Origin: FEN-1297 sp021817845
GTDB lineage: Bacteria > Bacteroidota > Ignavibacteria > Ignavibacteriales > Ignavibacteriaceae
NCBI GenBank assembly: GCA_021817845.1
Contig: JAKAFW010000019.1
Span: forward strand, 1 to 64,000
Reading direction: 5' to 3'
DNA length: 64,000 bases
Position numbers and translations under genes: made by a program. Position 1 is the stretch's first letter. The number at the start of each line of letters is the position of its first letter. This document shows positions 6,047 to 17,500 of the stretch, piece after piece. The notes beneath the pieces are model-generated. The model made no database searches and was not told where the DNA came from. It worked only from the letters and a program-made list of their open reading frames with translations.

Positions 6047-9000
6047 ATGAATAGCAAAATCTCATTATTACTACTTTTGATGTTTTCACTTCCGGTATTT
6101 CCGCAAAGTAACTTCAAAGTATTATCTTCGGATTTCAGATCTATAGTTATTGAATATGCTCCAAGTTATTCAGATACCTCTGTTATTACAATCAAAAGCC
6201 AGAAATTTATTAAGGTTAGCGTTAGCGGCGGGTATGTTTCAAAACCTGAACAATGGGGAGTGCCGGCAGTTCCGGAAGTAAATCTAAATATCGGCGTACC
6301 TGCTGAAGTTGGAAATACAATTCAAATTATTAGTACTTCATTCAAAACTCTGAACGGAGACATTGTTCCAAAGCCAAAATTTATAAAGAATGGCAAGCTA
6401 AATAATTATGAATATGCTATTTCAAATGATTACTATAATTACAAGCCTAATCCTGAAGTTATTTCTTTTGGGAAATATGGAATAATGCGAGGAATTCCGA
6501 GTCAAAGTTTTATCCTTTATCCGGTTTCTTTTGATCCTTCAAGCAATAGTATAAAGCTTTACACGAAAATTGTGTTTCAAATTAATTACTCTAATCAACA
6601 GGTGATAGCAAGTAAACCAGCGGGAAATTTTCTAAACGGAGTCTTGATAAATTTTAATGTAGCTAAATTTTGGATAAAGCCTCAGACAAAAAACCGCATG
6701 GCTAAAGGAACCTTTAACAGTGTCCTTTCGACCGGAACATGGTACAGATTTGAAACGCCAACGGAAGGAATTTATAAAATCACTAAGTCAATGCTTCCTT
6801 CGTTTGGAATAGATCCTAACACTGTTGACCCTCGCACAATAAAAATTTATAACAACGGCGGGAAAGCATTGCCTGAAGATCCTAATGCTGCCCGTCCTTC
6901 AGATTTGGTTGAGAATGCCATTCTTTACGTAGGTCAAGATAATGGGAAGTTCAACGACGGAGATTATATACTATTTTATGGAAGAGGGACGGATTTTTGG
7001 GACTATGACTCCTCCACTCAGTCGATCATAAGATTTCATCATCCTTACTCGAATCAAAATTATTATTGGATAACATCCGGTGGTAGTAATGGTAAGCGTA
7101 TTCAGTTGCAGCAAAGTTTGAATGTTTCAAACTACTATACTCAAACATCCACACAAGCTTTTAAAGATTTACAGCAAGATAAAATCAATATCGGCAAAAC
7201 CGGAAGAGAATATATGGGCGACAACTTTACGCCATCTATTACTTCAAGAACTTATTTAAATAAGTTAGACGGCAGAATAGATAACACACCGATAAATTAT
7301 AAAATTAGTTTTGTTAATTCATCATCTGAAACCGTCGGCCTCCAAGTTAATGATAATTCCACGCAGATTATAAATCAAAATTTAACAGGTTGGGGAAGTT
7401 ATGAATATTCCTATGGTGTCCCTTATGTTTTTACCGGAACATATAATGGCGTACTGCCGAGCAACCAAAGCGTATTGAAATTCATTTTTACTCCGACCAC
7501 AGCAAATTCGTTGGGCTATCTATATTACTTTGAAATTTATTATCAGGCAATGCTTCAAGCTGTTAACGATAATCTTCTATTCTTTTCAAAAGACACTTCA
7601 TCTATAATTGAATATGACCTGTCTGGTTTTTCATCCAGCAATATTCAAGTATTTAACGTCTCCGATTTTGCAAATGTAAAATTGATTTCTAATGATAACA
7701 TAAGCGGCGGCGACTGCAAATTTCAAGCGCAAGAAACCTCCGGTCATGTATCAAAATATTTTGCTGTAGGTAATGGGAATTATATTACTCCGGTCAACCC
7801 TGTACAAATTTCAAATTCAAATATTCATTCAATTCAACCCGGCGCTAAATTTATAATTATTACCGATAAAACATTTGCCGATGCAGCTCAAAGATTACAG
7901 ACATACAGAGAAAGCCAAGCCCCTGTGAAAATTTCGACTGATGTAGTGTACATGGACCAGATTTATAATGAATTTTCCTGCGGACAAGTTGATCCTACTG
8001 CGCTTAGAGATTTTATTAAATATGCTTATGATAACTGGCAGATAAAACCTCAATATGTTTTGTTCTTTGGTAAAGGTGATTATGATTGTAAAGATGTCGA
8101 AGGTTTCCATCAAAACTTTGTACCGACTTTTGAAAGTATTGAATCTTTTGACCAAATTTATTCCTACAATACAGATGACTATTTTACGGAAGTCGACGGC
8201 AATGATCAGATTATTGATATGGCCTATGGGCGTATAACCGTTACTACTCCTACCGAAGCAAATGACATTGTTACTAAAATTATTCAATATGAAACCAATA
8301 GCGATAAAGGAACGTGGCGAAATTTAATTACCCTTGTCTCAGACGATGGTTGGGCAGATGCCACATACGAAGGCTCCGAGCATACAGCACCTAATGAATT
8401 GCTAGCCAACACAATAATCCCGCCTTCATTTGATTTACAAAAATTATACATGGCTGCTTATCCTGTAGTTTTGACAAGCGTAGGGAAAACAATACCTGAT
8501 GGTAACAAAGCTATTGACAATGCAATTAATAACGGCACTCTTATTCTAAATTATGTAGGGCACGGCAATGATCAACAGTGGGCGCATGAATATATTTTTG
8601 TTGAAAGCACGGATTTTCCACTGCTTCACAATAAGGATTATTTTTTCTTAACGGCGGCTACCTGCGATTTTGGTTATTATGATCGACCAAACATTCAAAG
8701 TGCAGCCGAAGCACTGCTTCTTATGTCAAATGCGGGGGCTATCGGCACATTCTCTTCATCACGTGCCGTTTACTCTTACGATAACCATCAATTGATGTAC
8801 GAATTATTCAAAGATTTGCTCCTCACTCCGCGGGATTCTTCTAACTTACCAATTTCGGTTGGTAAGGCTGTATTTATAACTAAGCAAACTTTTAACGATG
8901 TTAATTCTCAAAAGTATGAAATACTCGGGGATCCTACACTTAGACTTTTAATTCCGGAATATAACGCTTCCATCGACTCTATCGATGGGCAGAATCTAAC

Positions 9001-10021
9001 TACAAATGTTCAAATAAAAGCTTTAAGCCATGTACAAATTAATGGTGAGGTTAGAAAGCCGGATGATTCGCCCTGGACAGATTTTAACGGGCAGGGTATA
9101 CTAACAATGTATGATTCTCAAAGACAAATACTTCTTGCTGCAATTTCAAATTTTCCTGAAATTGTACCGGGTGGAGTAATTTTCAACGGTGCAGTCTCAA
9201 TTACTAACGGAAAATTCGCAACGAACTTTGTAGTTCCAAAAGATATTTCTTATGAAAATCAAAACGGGAAAGTACTATTATATTTTTACAATAATTCCGT
9301 TGACGGAATTGGTTTTACTAAAAATATCATTGTCGGCGGGACAGATAGTACCGCGGTAAACAACAACATTGGTCCAAACATTCAAATCTTTTTTGACGAT
9401 ACAACTTATACTAATGCAGAGTTAGTCAATCCAAATTCTACTTTAATCGTAAAACTATCCGACGGCAACGGTTTAAATACTACCGGAACAGGCGTAGGTC
9501 ATAAGCTTGAAGGTATTTTGAACGACCAGGTAAATAATCCAATTGATTTTACAAACTATTTTACCGGAGATTTAAATGCAGGCGGGCGCTCGGGTGAAAT
9601 AAATTATAAGTTGAATAACCTTGATCCTGGAAATTATAAACTTCAAGTTTCCGCATGGGATGTATTTAATAATTACTCGACTAAAACCACGAACTTTACT
9701 GTAGTCAACGGGCAAGGGCTTCAGATTCAGGATGTCTATAATTATCCTGATCCTTTTGCGGGAAGTACCAATTTTACATTTCAACAAAATCTTAGCCAAC
9801 CGTTGGACGTGACAATTAGAATTTACACCGTTGCCGGAAGGTTAATCCGCCAACTCGAACAAAATTACGTGAACGACAAATTTGTAAAAATATTTTGGGA
9901 CGGAAGAGATCAAAATGGAGATGTGCTTGCAAACGGGACTTACTTCTATAAAATAATGGTTAAAACTGTTGACGGAAGTTACTCGAAAAGCGTTTTAGGC
10001 AAGATGGCTATAATTAGATAA
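6047..10021 (+). CDS. porU: Type IX secretion sortase PorU (gingipain-family C25 peptidase)
   Basis: This 1324-residue protein is exported (signal peptide ending near FPQS, residue 20) and acts at the outer-membrane surface, where PorU cuts the C-terminal sorting domain from T9SS cargo and attaches the mature protein. The C25 caspase-like domain spans about 600-970. The catalytic pair is H839 (YVGHGNDQQW) and C873 (TAATCDFG), with the spacing seen in PorU. The last ~95 residues, from YNYPDPF to the GKMAIIR end, form a FlgD-like/sorting-type beta domain. It is followed by porV, its usual partner. A 97-bp mobile mini-element sits immediately after its stop codon. Confidence 0.9.
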   Translation: MNSKISLLLLLMFSLPVFPQSNFKVLSSDFRSIVIEYAPSYSDTSVITIKSQKFIKVSVSGGYVSKPEQWGVPAVPEVNLNIGVPAEVGNTIQIISTSFKTLNGDIVPKPKFIKNGKLNNYEYAISNDYYNYKPNPEVISFGKYGIMRGIPSQSFILYPVSFDPSSNSIKLYTKIVFQINYSNQQVIASKPAGNFLNGVLINFNVAKFWIKPQTKNRMAKGTFNSVLSTGTWYRFETPTEGIYKITKSMLPSFGIDPNTVDPRTIKIYNNGGKALPEDPNAARPSDLVENAILYVGQDNGKFNDGDYILFYGRGTDFWDYDSSTQSIIRFHHPYSNQNYYWITSGGSNGKRIQLQQSLNVSNYYTQTSTQAFKDLQQDKINIGKTGREYMGDNFTPSITSRTYLNKLDGRIDNTPINYKISFVNSSSETVGLQVNDNSTQIINQNLTGWGSYEYSYGVPYVFTGTYNGVLPSNQSVLKFIFTPTTANSLGYLYYFEIYYQAMLQAVNDNLLFFSKDTSSIIEYDLSGFSSSNIQVFNVSDFANVKLISNDNISGGDCKFQAQETSGHVSKYFAVGNGNYITPVNPVQISNSNIHSIQPGAKFIIITDKTFADAAQRLQTYRESQAPVKISTDVVYMDQIYNEFSCGQVDPTALRDFIKYAYDNWQIKPQYVLFFGKGDYDCKDVEGFHQNFVPTFESIESFDQIYSYNTDDYFTEVDGNDQIIDMAYGRITVTTPTEANDIVTKIIQYETNSDKGTWRNLITLVSDDGWADATYEGSEHTAPNELLANTIIPPSFDLQKLYMAAYPVVLTSVGKTIPDGNKAIDNAINNGTLILNYVGHGNDQQWAHEYIFVESTDFPLLHNKDYFFLTAATCDFGYYDRPNIQSAAEALLLMSNAGAIGTFSSSRAVYSYDNHQLMYELFKDLLLTPRDSSNLPISVGKAVFITKQTFNDVNSQKYEILGDPTLRLLIPEYNASIDSIDGQNLTTNVQIKALSHVQINGEVRKPDDSPWTDFNGQGILTMYDSQRQILLAAISNFPEIVPGGVIFNGAVSITNGKFATNFVVPKDISYENQNGKVLLYFYNNSVDGIGFTKNIIVGGTDSTAVNNNIGPNIQIFFDDTTYTNAELVNPNSTLIVKLSDGNGLNTTGTGVGHKLEGILNDQVNNPIDFTNYFTGDLNAGGRSGEINYKLNNLDPGNYKLQVSAWDVFNNYSTKTTNFTVVNGQGLQIQDVYNYPDPFAGSTNFTFQQNLSQPLDVTIRIYTVAGRLIRQLEQNYVNDKFVKIFWDGRDQNGDVLANGTYFYKIMVKTVDGSYSKSVLGKMAIIR

Positions 10022-10023
10022 GA

Positions 10024-10120
10024 GGGCACTTCTAAAAACTATCTTATATAAAAATTTAACGCAAAGAACGCAAAGAATACGCAACGTTCGCAGAGAATAT
10101 AGAAGTTTTTAGAAGTGCCC
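10024..10120 (+). mobile_element. 97-bp MITE, copy 1, inserted at the porU stop codon
   Basis: The terminal inverted repeats of 17 bp (GGGCACTTCTAAAAACT, 10024-10040, and its complement at 10104-10120) are perfect. They are flanked by a 4-base target duplication AAGA (10020-10023 and 10121-10124). The left duplication includes the last two bases of the porU stop codon TAA. A second copy at 53708-53804 has the same length and differs at 4 positions. There is no coding capacity, so it must be moved by a transposase from elsewhere. Confidence 0.9.
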
Positions 10121-10222
10121 AAGAGTAATAAAAAAGAGTGCTATAATTTTTATTTTTTAATACATGAATTAAAAATTTAATTTAACATACACAAGAAAAT
10201 ATATTATCGGAGGAAAACTTAT

Positions 10223-11395
10223 ATGAAAATGATTCTCAGGCTGTTGATGGTCGGCATGATATTTTTAATATTACAAAAGACAATGTTTGCTCAAGAAACC
10301 ACTGCTGTACCATTTTTGCTTGTAGCTCCAGATTCAAGAGCTGGCGCAATGGGCGAGTCAGGCGCCGGTTTGGCAGATAACTCTGCTGCAATTTATTGGA
10401 ACCCTGCCGGTATTGCTTTTACTAAAAACAATGAAGTAAGCATTACTCATAGTAAATGGCTACCCCAATTTAATTTGGATATTTTTTATGACTATCTGAC
10501 TTATATGCAATATATGCCCGATTTAAACGGAAGTATTACTGCTAGTTTAACTTACATGAATTACGGACAATTTATTAGAACCGGTCCGGATTCTCCTACA
10601 CCTATAGGAACTTTCACTTCCTTTGATGCGGCTATGACAGTTGGATATGCTACACAACTTTCAAGCGATTGGGGAGTGGGCGTTAACTTTAGAATAATTT
10701 ACAGCCGGCTTTCAGACCAACCAACCGCAGAGGAACAAGGACGCGGTGTTGCTACTTCTGTTAGCTTCGACGTTGGCGGTATGTGGAGACCTGCGAAATT
10801 AGTCCTTCCCTTCATCAATACAGACATCGGTGGTAAACTTAGTATCGGGTTGAACCTTAGCAACCTTGGTCCAAAAATGTATTATATTGATCGTGCCCAA
10901 GCAGATCCTATACCTACTAATTTTAGATTAGGTTTTGCATATGAAGTATTTAAAGATGAATATAATTCTTTAGTATACACATTGGATTTCAACAAGCTCT
11001 TAGTAAGTCAAATTTTAAATGCAGACAGTACCGTTACGACCCGCCAATTTTATCAGGCAATTTTTTCTTCATGGACAGATCAATCTCTTAGCAATGAATT
11101 TCAAACCATCCAAACCTCAACCGGAGTTGAATATTGGTATGGAAAACCCGGTGATTTTCTTTTTGCCATTAGAGCAGGTTTCTTTTATGAAGATCCAAAT
11201 CACGGAAATCGTAAATTTATAACTTTCGGTGCCGGAATTAGGTATGATATTTATGGTTTCGATTTTAGTTACATCTCAACTTCAGTTTTCCCGGGAGGCG
11301 AGGCTTCGCCGCTTGCAAATACTTTAAGATTTACTCTTTCCGTTGGTTGGGGAGGTTCTGCAACTACATACAGAGGAATTCCGAGAGGTATCTAA
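10223..11395 (+). CDS. porV: PorV-family outer-membrane barrel (T9SS)
   Basis: This 390-residue protein has a signal peptide (cut near FAQE, residue 24) followed by a FadL-like 14-strand beta barrel typical of PorV/LptO. The N-terminal signature SRAGAMGESGAGLADNSAA (about 40-58) and IYWNPAGIAF are characteristic of the PorV/PorQ group. PorV accepts cargo from the T9SS pore and delivers it to PorU. Position directly after porU and before a sorting-domain protein supports PorV over PorQ. A strong GGAGG ribosome site precedes the ATG. The 97-bp element lies between porU and this gene, which may therefore need its own promoter. Confidence 0.88.
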   Translation: MKMILRLLMVGMIFLILQKTMFAQETTAVPFLLVAPDSRAGAMGESGAGLADNSAAIYWNPAGIAFTKNNEVSITHSKWLPQFNLDIFYDYLTYMQYMPDLNGSITASLTYMNYGQFIRTGPDSPTPIGTFTSFDAAMTVGYATQLSSDWGVGVNFRIIYSRLSDQPTAEEQGRGVATSVSFDVGGMWRPAKLVLPFINTDIGGKLSIGLNLSNLGPKMYYIDRAQADPIPTNFRLGFAYEVFKDEYNSLVYTLDFNKLLVSQILNADSTVTTRQFYQAIFSSWTDQSLSNEFQTIQTSTGVEYWYGKPGDFLFAIRAGFFYEDPNHGNRKFITFGAGIRYDIYGFDFSYISTSVFPGGEASPLANTLRFTLSVGWGGSATTYRGIPRGI

Positions 11396-11401
11396 TATTT
11401 T

Positions 11402-14400
11402 ATGCTTAAAAAATTATTCCTCCTTTCTGCAGTAATTTTTAGTTTGGGTAGGATTTCTGCCCAAACTTTTATTGGAAATCTTAATCCATTCCCGGAAAAA
11501 GCAGCAATTAAAATTACCGGAGCTCAGGATACTCTGAATATACTTGCCGTCATGGTTGAGTTTCAACCGGATAAAGATGCGGCTACATCAGGTAATGGCA
11601 AATTTGGCACTATCTATTCTCAAAATTATGGGAATACTATTCTTGATCCATTGCCGCATGATATAAATTATTTTGAAGATCATCTTGAATTTGTTAAAAA
11701 TTATTTTGAAAAAGTTTCAAATGGGAAACTAATTATAAAATATACCGTGCTACCGAATATAATTACAGTCTCACAGATGATGCGAAATTATTCTCCTTTA
11801 TCTAATTCATCTGACTTCACTTCGCTTGCAAATTTTTCAAAAGAAGTTTGGAGCGATGCCGATTCAATGTATCCCGGATTTGATTTTAGCAAATATCAGC
11901 TTTTTACAATTTTCCATGCCGGGGTTGGGCGTGATATTACCTTGCCGGGAAGTCTTGGAACTGAAAGGGACTTACCTTCAATTTATCTTAGCCCCAAAGC
12001 TCTTCAAAATATATTTGGAAGTAATTTCAACGGATTTCCAGTTGACAAGAATTCATTTCTTATAAAAAATAGTTTAATAATGCCTGAAACTGAGAGTAGG
12101 GAAGAGTCAGTGCTAAATGGTAATGTTTTGTTCCAGGTTACTATTAACGGGTTGCTGGCTGCAAGTGTCGGAAGTTATCTTGGTCTCCCGGATTTATTTG
12201 ACACTAAGACAGGGTTAAGTGCAATAGGAAGGTTTGGTTTAATGGATGGGCAATCAATCTTTGCATACAGCGGAGCTTTTCCTCCTGAACCGTCTGCCTG
12301 GGAAAAAATTTACTTGGGTTGGGCGACACCCGTTACAATAAATCCCGGAAACTTTAATATTAATTTAGCAACTCAAGTTTCTGCATTGCAGTCTGACACT
12401 ACAATCCTTAAGGTGCCGATAAATTCAACCGAATATTTTCTCTTAGAAAACCGTCAGCGCGATGCAAACCATGATGGCGCAAGGATTACTTATGTCCTGG
12501 GGGGAAATACTTATACAAAAACATTTTATCATGATACTACCACTTTTATGAATTCCGAAACAGATTCTCTTACCGGTGTTATTACAGACGTTGATGAATT
12601 CGATTGGGCATTACCAGGACAGATTGACGATACTTCAAATTACGGCGGAGGAATTATAATTTGGCACATAGACGACAATGTTATTAACTCTAACCTTGCC
12701 TCTAATACTATAAATGCAGACCCAAATCATCGCGGGGTAAATTTGATAGAAGCGAGCGGAATTCCTGAGATCGGTCAAACATTTACAGACCTTTTGGGAA
12801 ATACCATAATTGGCGAAGGGTCTTACCAGGATTACTGGTATGCTAATAATTCTGCGTTTTTTTATAGAAATATTTTTTCTAAAGATTCACGCCCCAACAG
12901 TAATACTAATTCCGGGGCTAATAGCTTGATCACTATATCAAATTTTTCTGCATCGTCAGACAAAATGAATTTCAATATTACTTATGGTGATTCTTTAATT
13001 AAGCCAATTTTTTCAAAACAACTGAACCTTTCATCCGGTCCGGATAATCTTAATGTTATTGAAAAGAACGGCGGGCTTAATTTTAATCTGATCTCTTCAG
13101 GAACTTTGAATATAGTCGACAGCTTAGGGGTCATTGAAAAATCTATCCCGAATTTTTCATCTTACAAGACGGCTTCAATGAATTTGAACGGTGTTGAATA
13201 TACTCTCGGTACAAAAGATTCTTCGCTGAATGTTTATATGAATGACGGAACAAGCACGTACCTCGGGTCGGTTAATGTCGGAGACCTTGTTGCCAGTTCT
13301 CCAGTGATTTTTCAACCAAATAATGGTGCTAAAGAAATTTTAGTTGGCACTTCTTATGGTAATTTGAATATATATTCGTTTGGCTCTTTGCCAAATAATA
13401 ATCCGGCATTAGCATCTGTAGACAGCACCGGGCGCGGATTTATTCAGGTTTCTCAAATTTGTACTGATAATAATTATTATACTTTTGGCGGAAAATTTAT
13501 AGGTGTTTCTACTGCTAATTATCCCTCAAATGCTCCGACTTATATAATATATGATAATTACGATAAATCATATTACGGGAAGTCAGGCAGCTTAATTCAA
13601 TTAGCTTTAACAAAGGATGCAAATGCTAATGAAACTGAAATTGCTCTTTTAACAGGAAATGTATTTGATATTGTGAGCAATGGAAAATTGATCCAAGAAT
13701 TTAAAATTACTTCAACTGATACAATTAAATCTTTTGCACTTGCAGATCTAAAACAAGACGGCGGAAACTACATTGTATTTACAAATGGAAATGAAATAGA
13801 CGCAGTTAATTTACAAGGCTCAAGCGCTGATAATTTTCCCTTTGCAGATCCCCAAGTAATTGGTTTCACAGGGGTGCCAGTTTGTGCCGATTTTTATGGT
13901 GATGGTAAATCTGAGGTTATAGCAACAACAATCGACGGTAGAATTTATGCGATTGACGGAGGGACGGGGAAAGTTGTTCCAGGATTTCCTATCTCGAGCG
14001 GTTCCCAATTAACATCGACAGCGGCAATATTTGTAGAGAACGGAAGACTTTCTATTGCTGCAATAAATCAGCAGAATAATTTTGCTGCTTGGAATATAGG
14101 CGCTGATGCAGGTAAAATTTTCTGGGCTGAAGAAAATGGAAACAGTTTTAATACATCCTTCACTGGCTTAGCTCAAAATCAAAATTATGTAAACCAATTT
14201 TTCCCTTCTAACCGGGCTTATAATTATCCAAATCCCGTATACGGAAATGAAACGAAAATAAGATATTATGTTTCAGAAGACTCCCAAATCGACATTAAGA
14301 TTTTTGATCTTGCAGGAGACTATGTCGCTGACTTAAAAGGTACTGCACGAGGCGGATTTGATAACGAAACTACCTGGAATGTAAGCAATATTCAAAGCGG

Positions 14401-14482
14401 AGTTTATCTTGCGCATATTCAAGCAACCGGGGCGAGCGGAAAGACCGAAAGTAACATTATCAAAATTGCTGTAGTTAAGTAA
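11402..14482 (+). CDS. T9SS cargo protein with an inactive M6-like peptidase domain
   Basis: This 1026-residue protein is exported (signal peptide to about residue 20, ISAQ). Residues about 45-310 resemble the M6 (immune inhibitor A) metalloprotease fold, ending in GSYLGLPDLFD and GRFGLMDGQ. The catalytic HExxH is replaced by ASVGS at 254-258, so all three zinc and acid residues are gone. Residues about 640-900 contain FG-GAP/PQQ-like repeat strands (for example CADFYGDGKSEVI and GRIYAIDGGTGK). A type A sorting domain begins at about 939 (YNYPNPVYG) and ends KIAVVK. The gene begins 6 bases after porV. It is probably a surface-attached, non-proteolytic binding protein. Confidence 0.8.
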   Translation: MLKKLFLLSAVIFSLGRISAQTFIGNLNPFPEKAAIKITGAQDTLNILAVMVEFQPDKDAATSGNGKFGTIYSQNYGNTILDPLPHDINYFEDHLEFVKNYFEKVSNGKLIIKYTVLPNIITVSQMMRNYSPLSNSSDFTSLANFSKEVWSDADSMYPGFDFSKYQLFTIFHAGVGRDITLPGSLGTERDLPSIYLSPKALQNIFGSNFNGFPVDKNSFLIKNSLIMPETESREESVLNGNVLFQVTINGLLAASVGSYLGLPDLFDTKTGLSAIGRFGLMDGQSIFAYSGAFPPEPSAWEKIYLGWATPVTINPGNFNINLATQVSALQSDTTILKVPINSTEYFLLENRQRDANHDGARITYVLGGNTYTKTFYHDTTTFMNSETDSLTGVITDVDEFDWALPGQIDDTSNYGGGIIIWHIDDNVINSNLASNTINADPNHRGVNLIEASGIPEIGQTFTDLLGNTIIGEGSYQDYWYANNSAFFYRNIFSKDSRPNSNTNSGANSLITISNFSASSDKMNFNITYGDSLIKPIFSKQLNLSSGPDNLNVIEKNGGLNFNLISSGTLNIVDSLGVIEKSIPNFSSYKTASMNLNGVEYTLGTKDSSLNVYMNDGTSTYLGSVNVGDLVASSPVIFQPNNGAKEILVGTSYGNLNIYSFGSLPNNNPALASVDSTGRGFIQVSQICTDNNYYTFGGKFIGVSTANYPSNAPTYIIYDNYDKSYYGKSGSLIQLALTKDANANETEIALLTGNVFDIVSNGKLIQEFKITSTDTIKSFALADLKQDGGNYIVFTNGNEIDAVNLQGSSADNFPFADPQVIGFTGVPVCADFYGDGKSEVIATTIDGRIYAIDGGTGKVVPGFPISSGSQLTSTAAIFVENGRLSIAAINQQNNFAAWNIGADAGKIFWAEENGNSFNTSFTGLAQNQNYVNQFFPSNRAYNYPNPVYGNETKIRYYVSEDSQIDIKIFDLAGDYVADLKGTARGGFDNETTWNVSNIQSGVYLAHIQATGASGKTESNIIKIAVVK

Positions 14483-14540
14483 AAATAAAATGCGGATTAA
14501 ATTTTGATATTATCTATTTCAACAAACAAGATTTTTATTT

Positions 14541-17500
14541 ATGTCTAAAATTCTTTTAGCCGTTGCTGCGTTTTTTCTTATTCAAACCGCAGCCTTTGCA
14601 CAGTTTACTGATTTTCATCCTGAATTGAAGTGGTACACAATCAAAGGGAAATATTGTGAAGTCCACTTTCACAGTGGTGCCGAAAGAACTGCTCGCGTTG
14701 TCGCAAAAATTGCAGATGAAGTAATTCCTGTGTTGGAATCTCTCTATGATTACAAGCCCGGTACAATTCATTATGTCATTAAAGATATAGATGATTACTC
14801 CAATGGAGCTACATACTTTTTTGACAACAAAATTGAAATCTGGACAAGTGCATTAGATTTCGATTTACGAGGTGCTCACAACTGGTTAAGAAATGTGATC
14901 TCCCACGAGACAACCCACATGGTACAGATTCAATCCGCCCTTAAGATGCCGCGTACGGTTCCTGCATTTTTTTTGCAAGTTCTTAATTATGAAGATGAAC
15001 GCCGTCCCGATATTCTGTATGGATACCCTAATGTTATCGTCTCATATCCCATAGCTGCTATAAATGTCCCTTCCTGGTTTGCCGAAGGCACGGCGCAATA
15101 TATGAGAAAAGAATTTAATTACGACAATTGGGATACGCACCGCGATATGGTTTTGAGATGCTACGCGCTTGACGGAAATATGTTGACATGGAATCAAATG
15201 GGTGTTTTCGACAAAACAAGTTTAGGTAATGAATCGGTTTACAATTCCGGTTTTGCATTAACAAGATACATTTCGCAAAAGTATGGTGAAGATAAACTTG
15301 AAAAAATTAGCCGCGCTTTGGGAAAGCTAGGTGTTTTTACTATTGACGCTGCTTTCAAAGATGTGCTTGGCAAAGACGGAAATCAAATATATGGTGAGTG
15401 GCGCAGTTTCGTAACTAAAAGCTATAAAGAAAGGATGAAAAAAGTTCTTGCAGATTCCGTCGAAGGTAAAATTATTTCGGGCGTTGGATTCGGAAATTTC
15501 TATCCGGTTTATTCACCCGATGGCTCAAAGTTCGTTTATATTTCAAATAAGAATAATGATTATTTTGGAATCGCCGGAATTTATCTGTACGATCTTAAAA
15601 CAAATAAAGAGAAAGAAATTGTTTCCGGAGTTAATTCTACTGTTAGTTGGGTAGCGGGAAAGAATGAAATTATTTATGCAAAGCTTACCGACAATAATCC
15701 GGATTGGTATAATGTTCACGATTTGTACTCATACAATATTGATAAAGATAAAGAAACGAGATTAACCCACGACTTGCGCGCTAATCAGCCGTTTGTCTCA
15801 CATAATGGGAAGAAGATAGTTTTCCTTTTTGAGAAAGACGGAACGACAAATCTTGCGACTGTCGACATCAATGGAAAAAATTATAAACAGCTAACTACAT
15901 TCCGAAATGGCGAACAGGTTTATGACCCGAAATTTTCACCTGACGATAAATCTATAATTTTTGACTATTCTTATGCAAATAACAGGAGTATTGCAAGGAT
16001 TGATTCCGATGGTAAAAATTTCACATTTGTTGTGAAGACCAATCACGATAATAGAAATCCTGTTTATGATAAAAACGGAGATTTAATTTATTGCTCCGAT
16101 TCAACCGGAATTTTTAATCTTTATTCATATAATATAAAAACAGGTGTGCAGAATCAATTAACTAATGTTGTAGGCGGAGCCTTTATGCCGGCTATTGATG
16201 ACAGCGGTAATATCCTATACTCAGGCTATACTTCAACCGGATTTAAGATTTTCAAAATTACACCGACTGAAGAAAAGAATGTCATCAAAGGCGATAGCTA
16301 CGAGTGGATAAATGATCCTCCACTTGACAAAGATAAACCTAAAGGCGACTTGTCAAAGTTTGATATGGCAAGGCTTATCCACTACAATGACTATAACGTT
16401 CCTGATTACAAAAAGGAAGACTACACAGGCACGTTTACCAAACTTTCTTTTTATCCTTTTATCCGGTTTGATAATTATAATACTACAAATAATTTCTTTG
16501 AAAAGATTAAACCAGGCGTTTATGTTTCTTCAACAGATATGTTAAACCGGTACTCTCTTTTTGCCGGAGCGGACATAAACTCCCGTCTTGAGCGAGATTT
16601 GTTCTTTATCTTCAACTATCGTAATAAAATTCCTCTATTGTTTGATATGGGAATAAAACCTGAGTTGTCACTGGAAGTTTACAATATTAGCAGAGATGCA
16701 AACTCAAGCATAGGCTTTACTCCTGATACGGTGAATAATATTGTACAATACTCATATACTGTTCCTGCTGATGTTTCATATAATCTTTTTGAATTTGATC
16801 TTGCCGCTTCACAAAGAATTTTTACGCGTCAACAAAACCTGGAATTGCGATTTATTTTTAGCAGTTATTCGGCAAATCTAGGTAGCTTTATTTTGCCCGA
16901 TCAAACTCTTTATCCTGCTACTTCAGATAATTATTTGATCGGAAGAAATATTCAATTAAAATATACTCTTAATGCAATTGAACCTACGGTTGATGAAGAG
17001 ATTAATCCTATCGGCGCACAAGTTGATCTTACATATAATTATGAATTTGATAAATTTAACTCAGATGGTAGCTACACTGTAAGTAACGGATTTTTGCAGG
17101 ACGTATATAATAATTATGATTTTAACCGTTTAGAGCTGAACTCGAAAATTCACTTCAAACTATGGGGTGAAAATACATTAACGACTAAAGTACGGTTTGG
17201 CGCAATATTGGGGAAAACAGTTCCGGACTTTTTCGATTATTATCTGGGCGGCTTGATAGGAATGAGAGCCTACCCATTTTATTCGATAAGCGGAAATAAA
17301 GTCGGCTGGTTTAATCTTACTTACCGGTTTCCAGTATTTAAGAATATTGACACACGTGTTGGTCAGCTTTATATCGATAAAATATTTATGTCGGTGTATG
17401 GTGATATTGGAAACGCATGGAATGCAAGCGCTACAAATTTAAAGGGTTTCAAAAAGGGAGCAGGAGCAGAAATTAGAATTCATATGAATTCATATTACGT

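Noticed and set aside
7895..8287. 130-codon - strand frame inside porU
   Set aside because: It is antisense to a strongly conserved domain of porU and shows no motif of its own.
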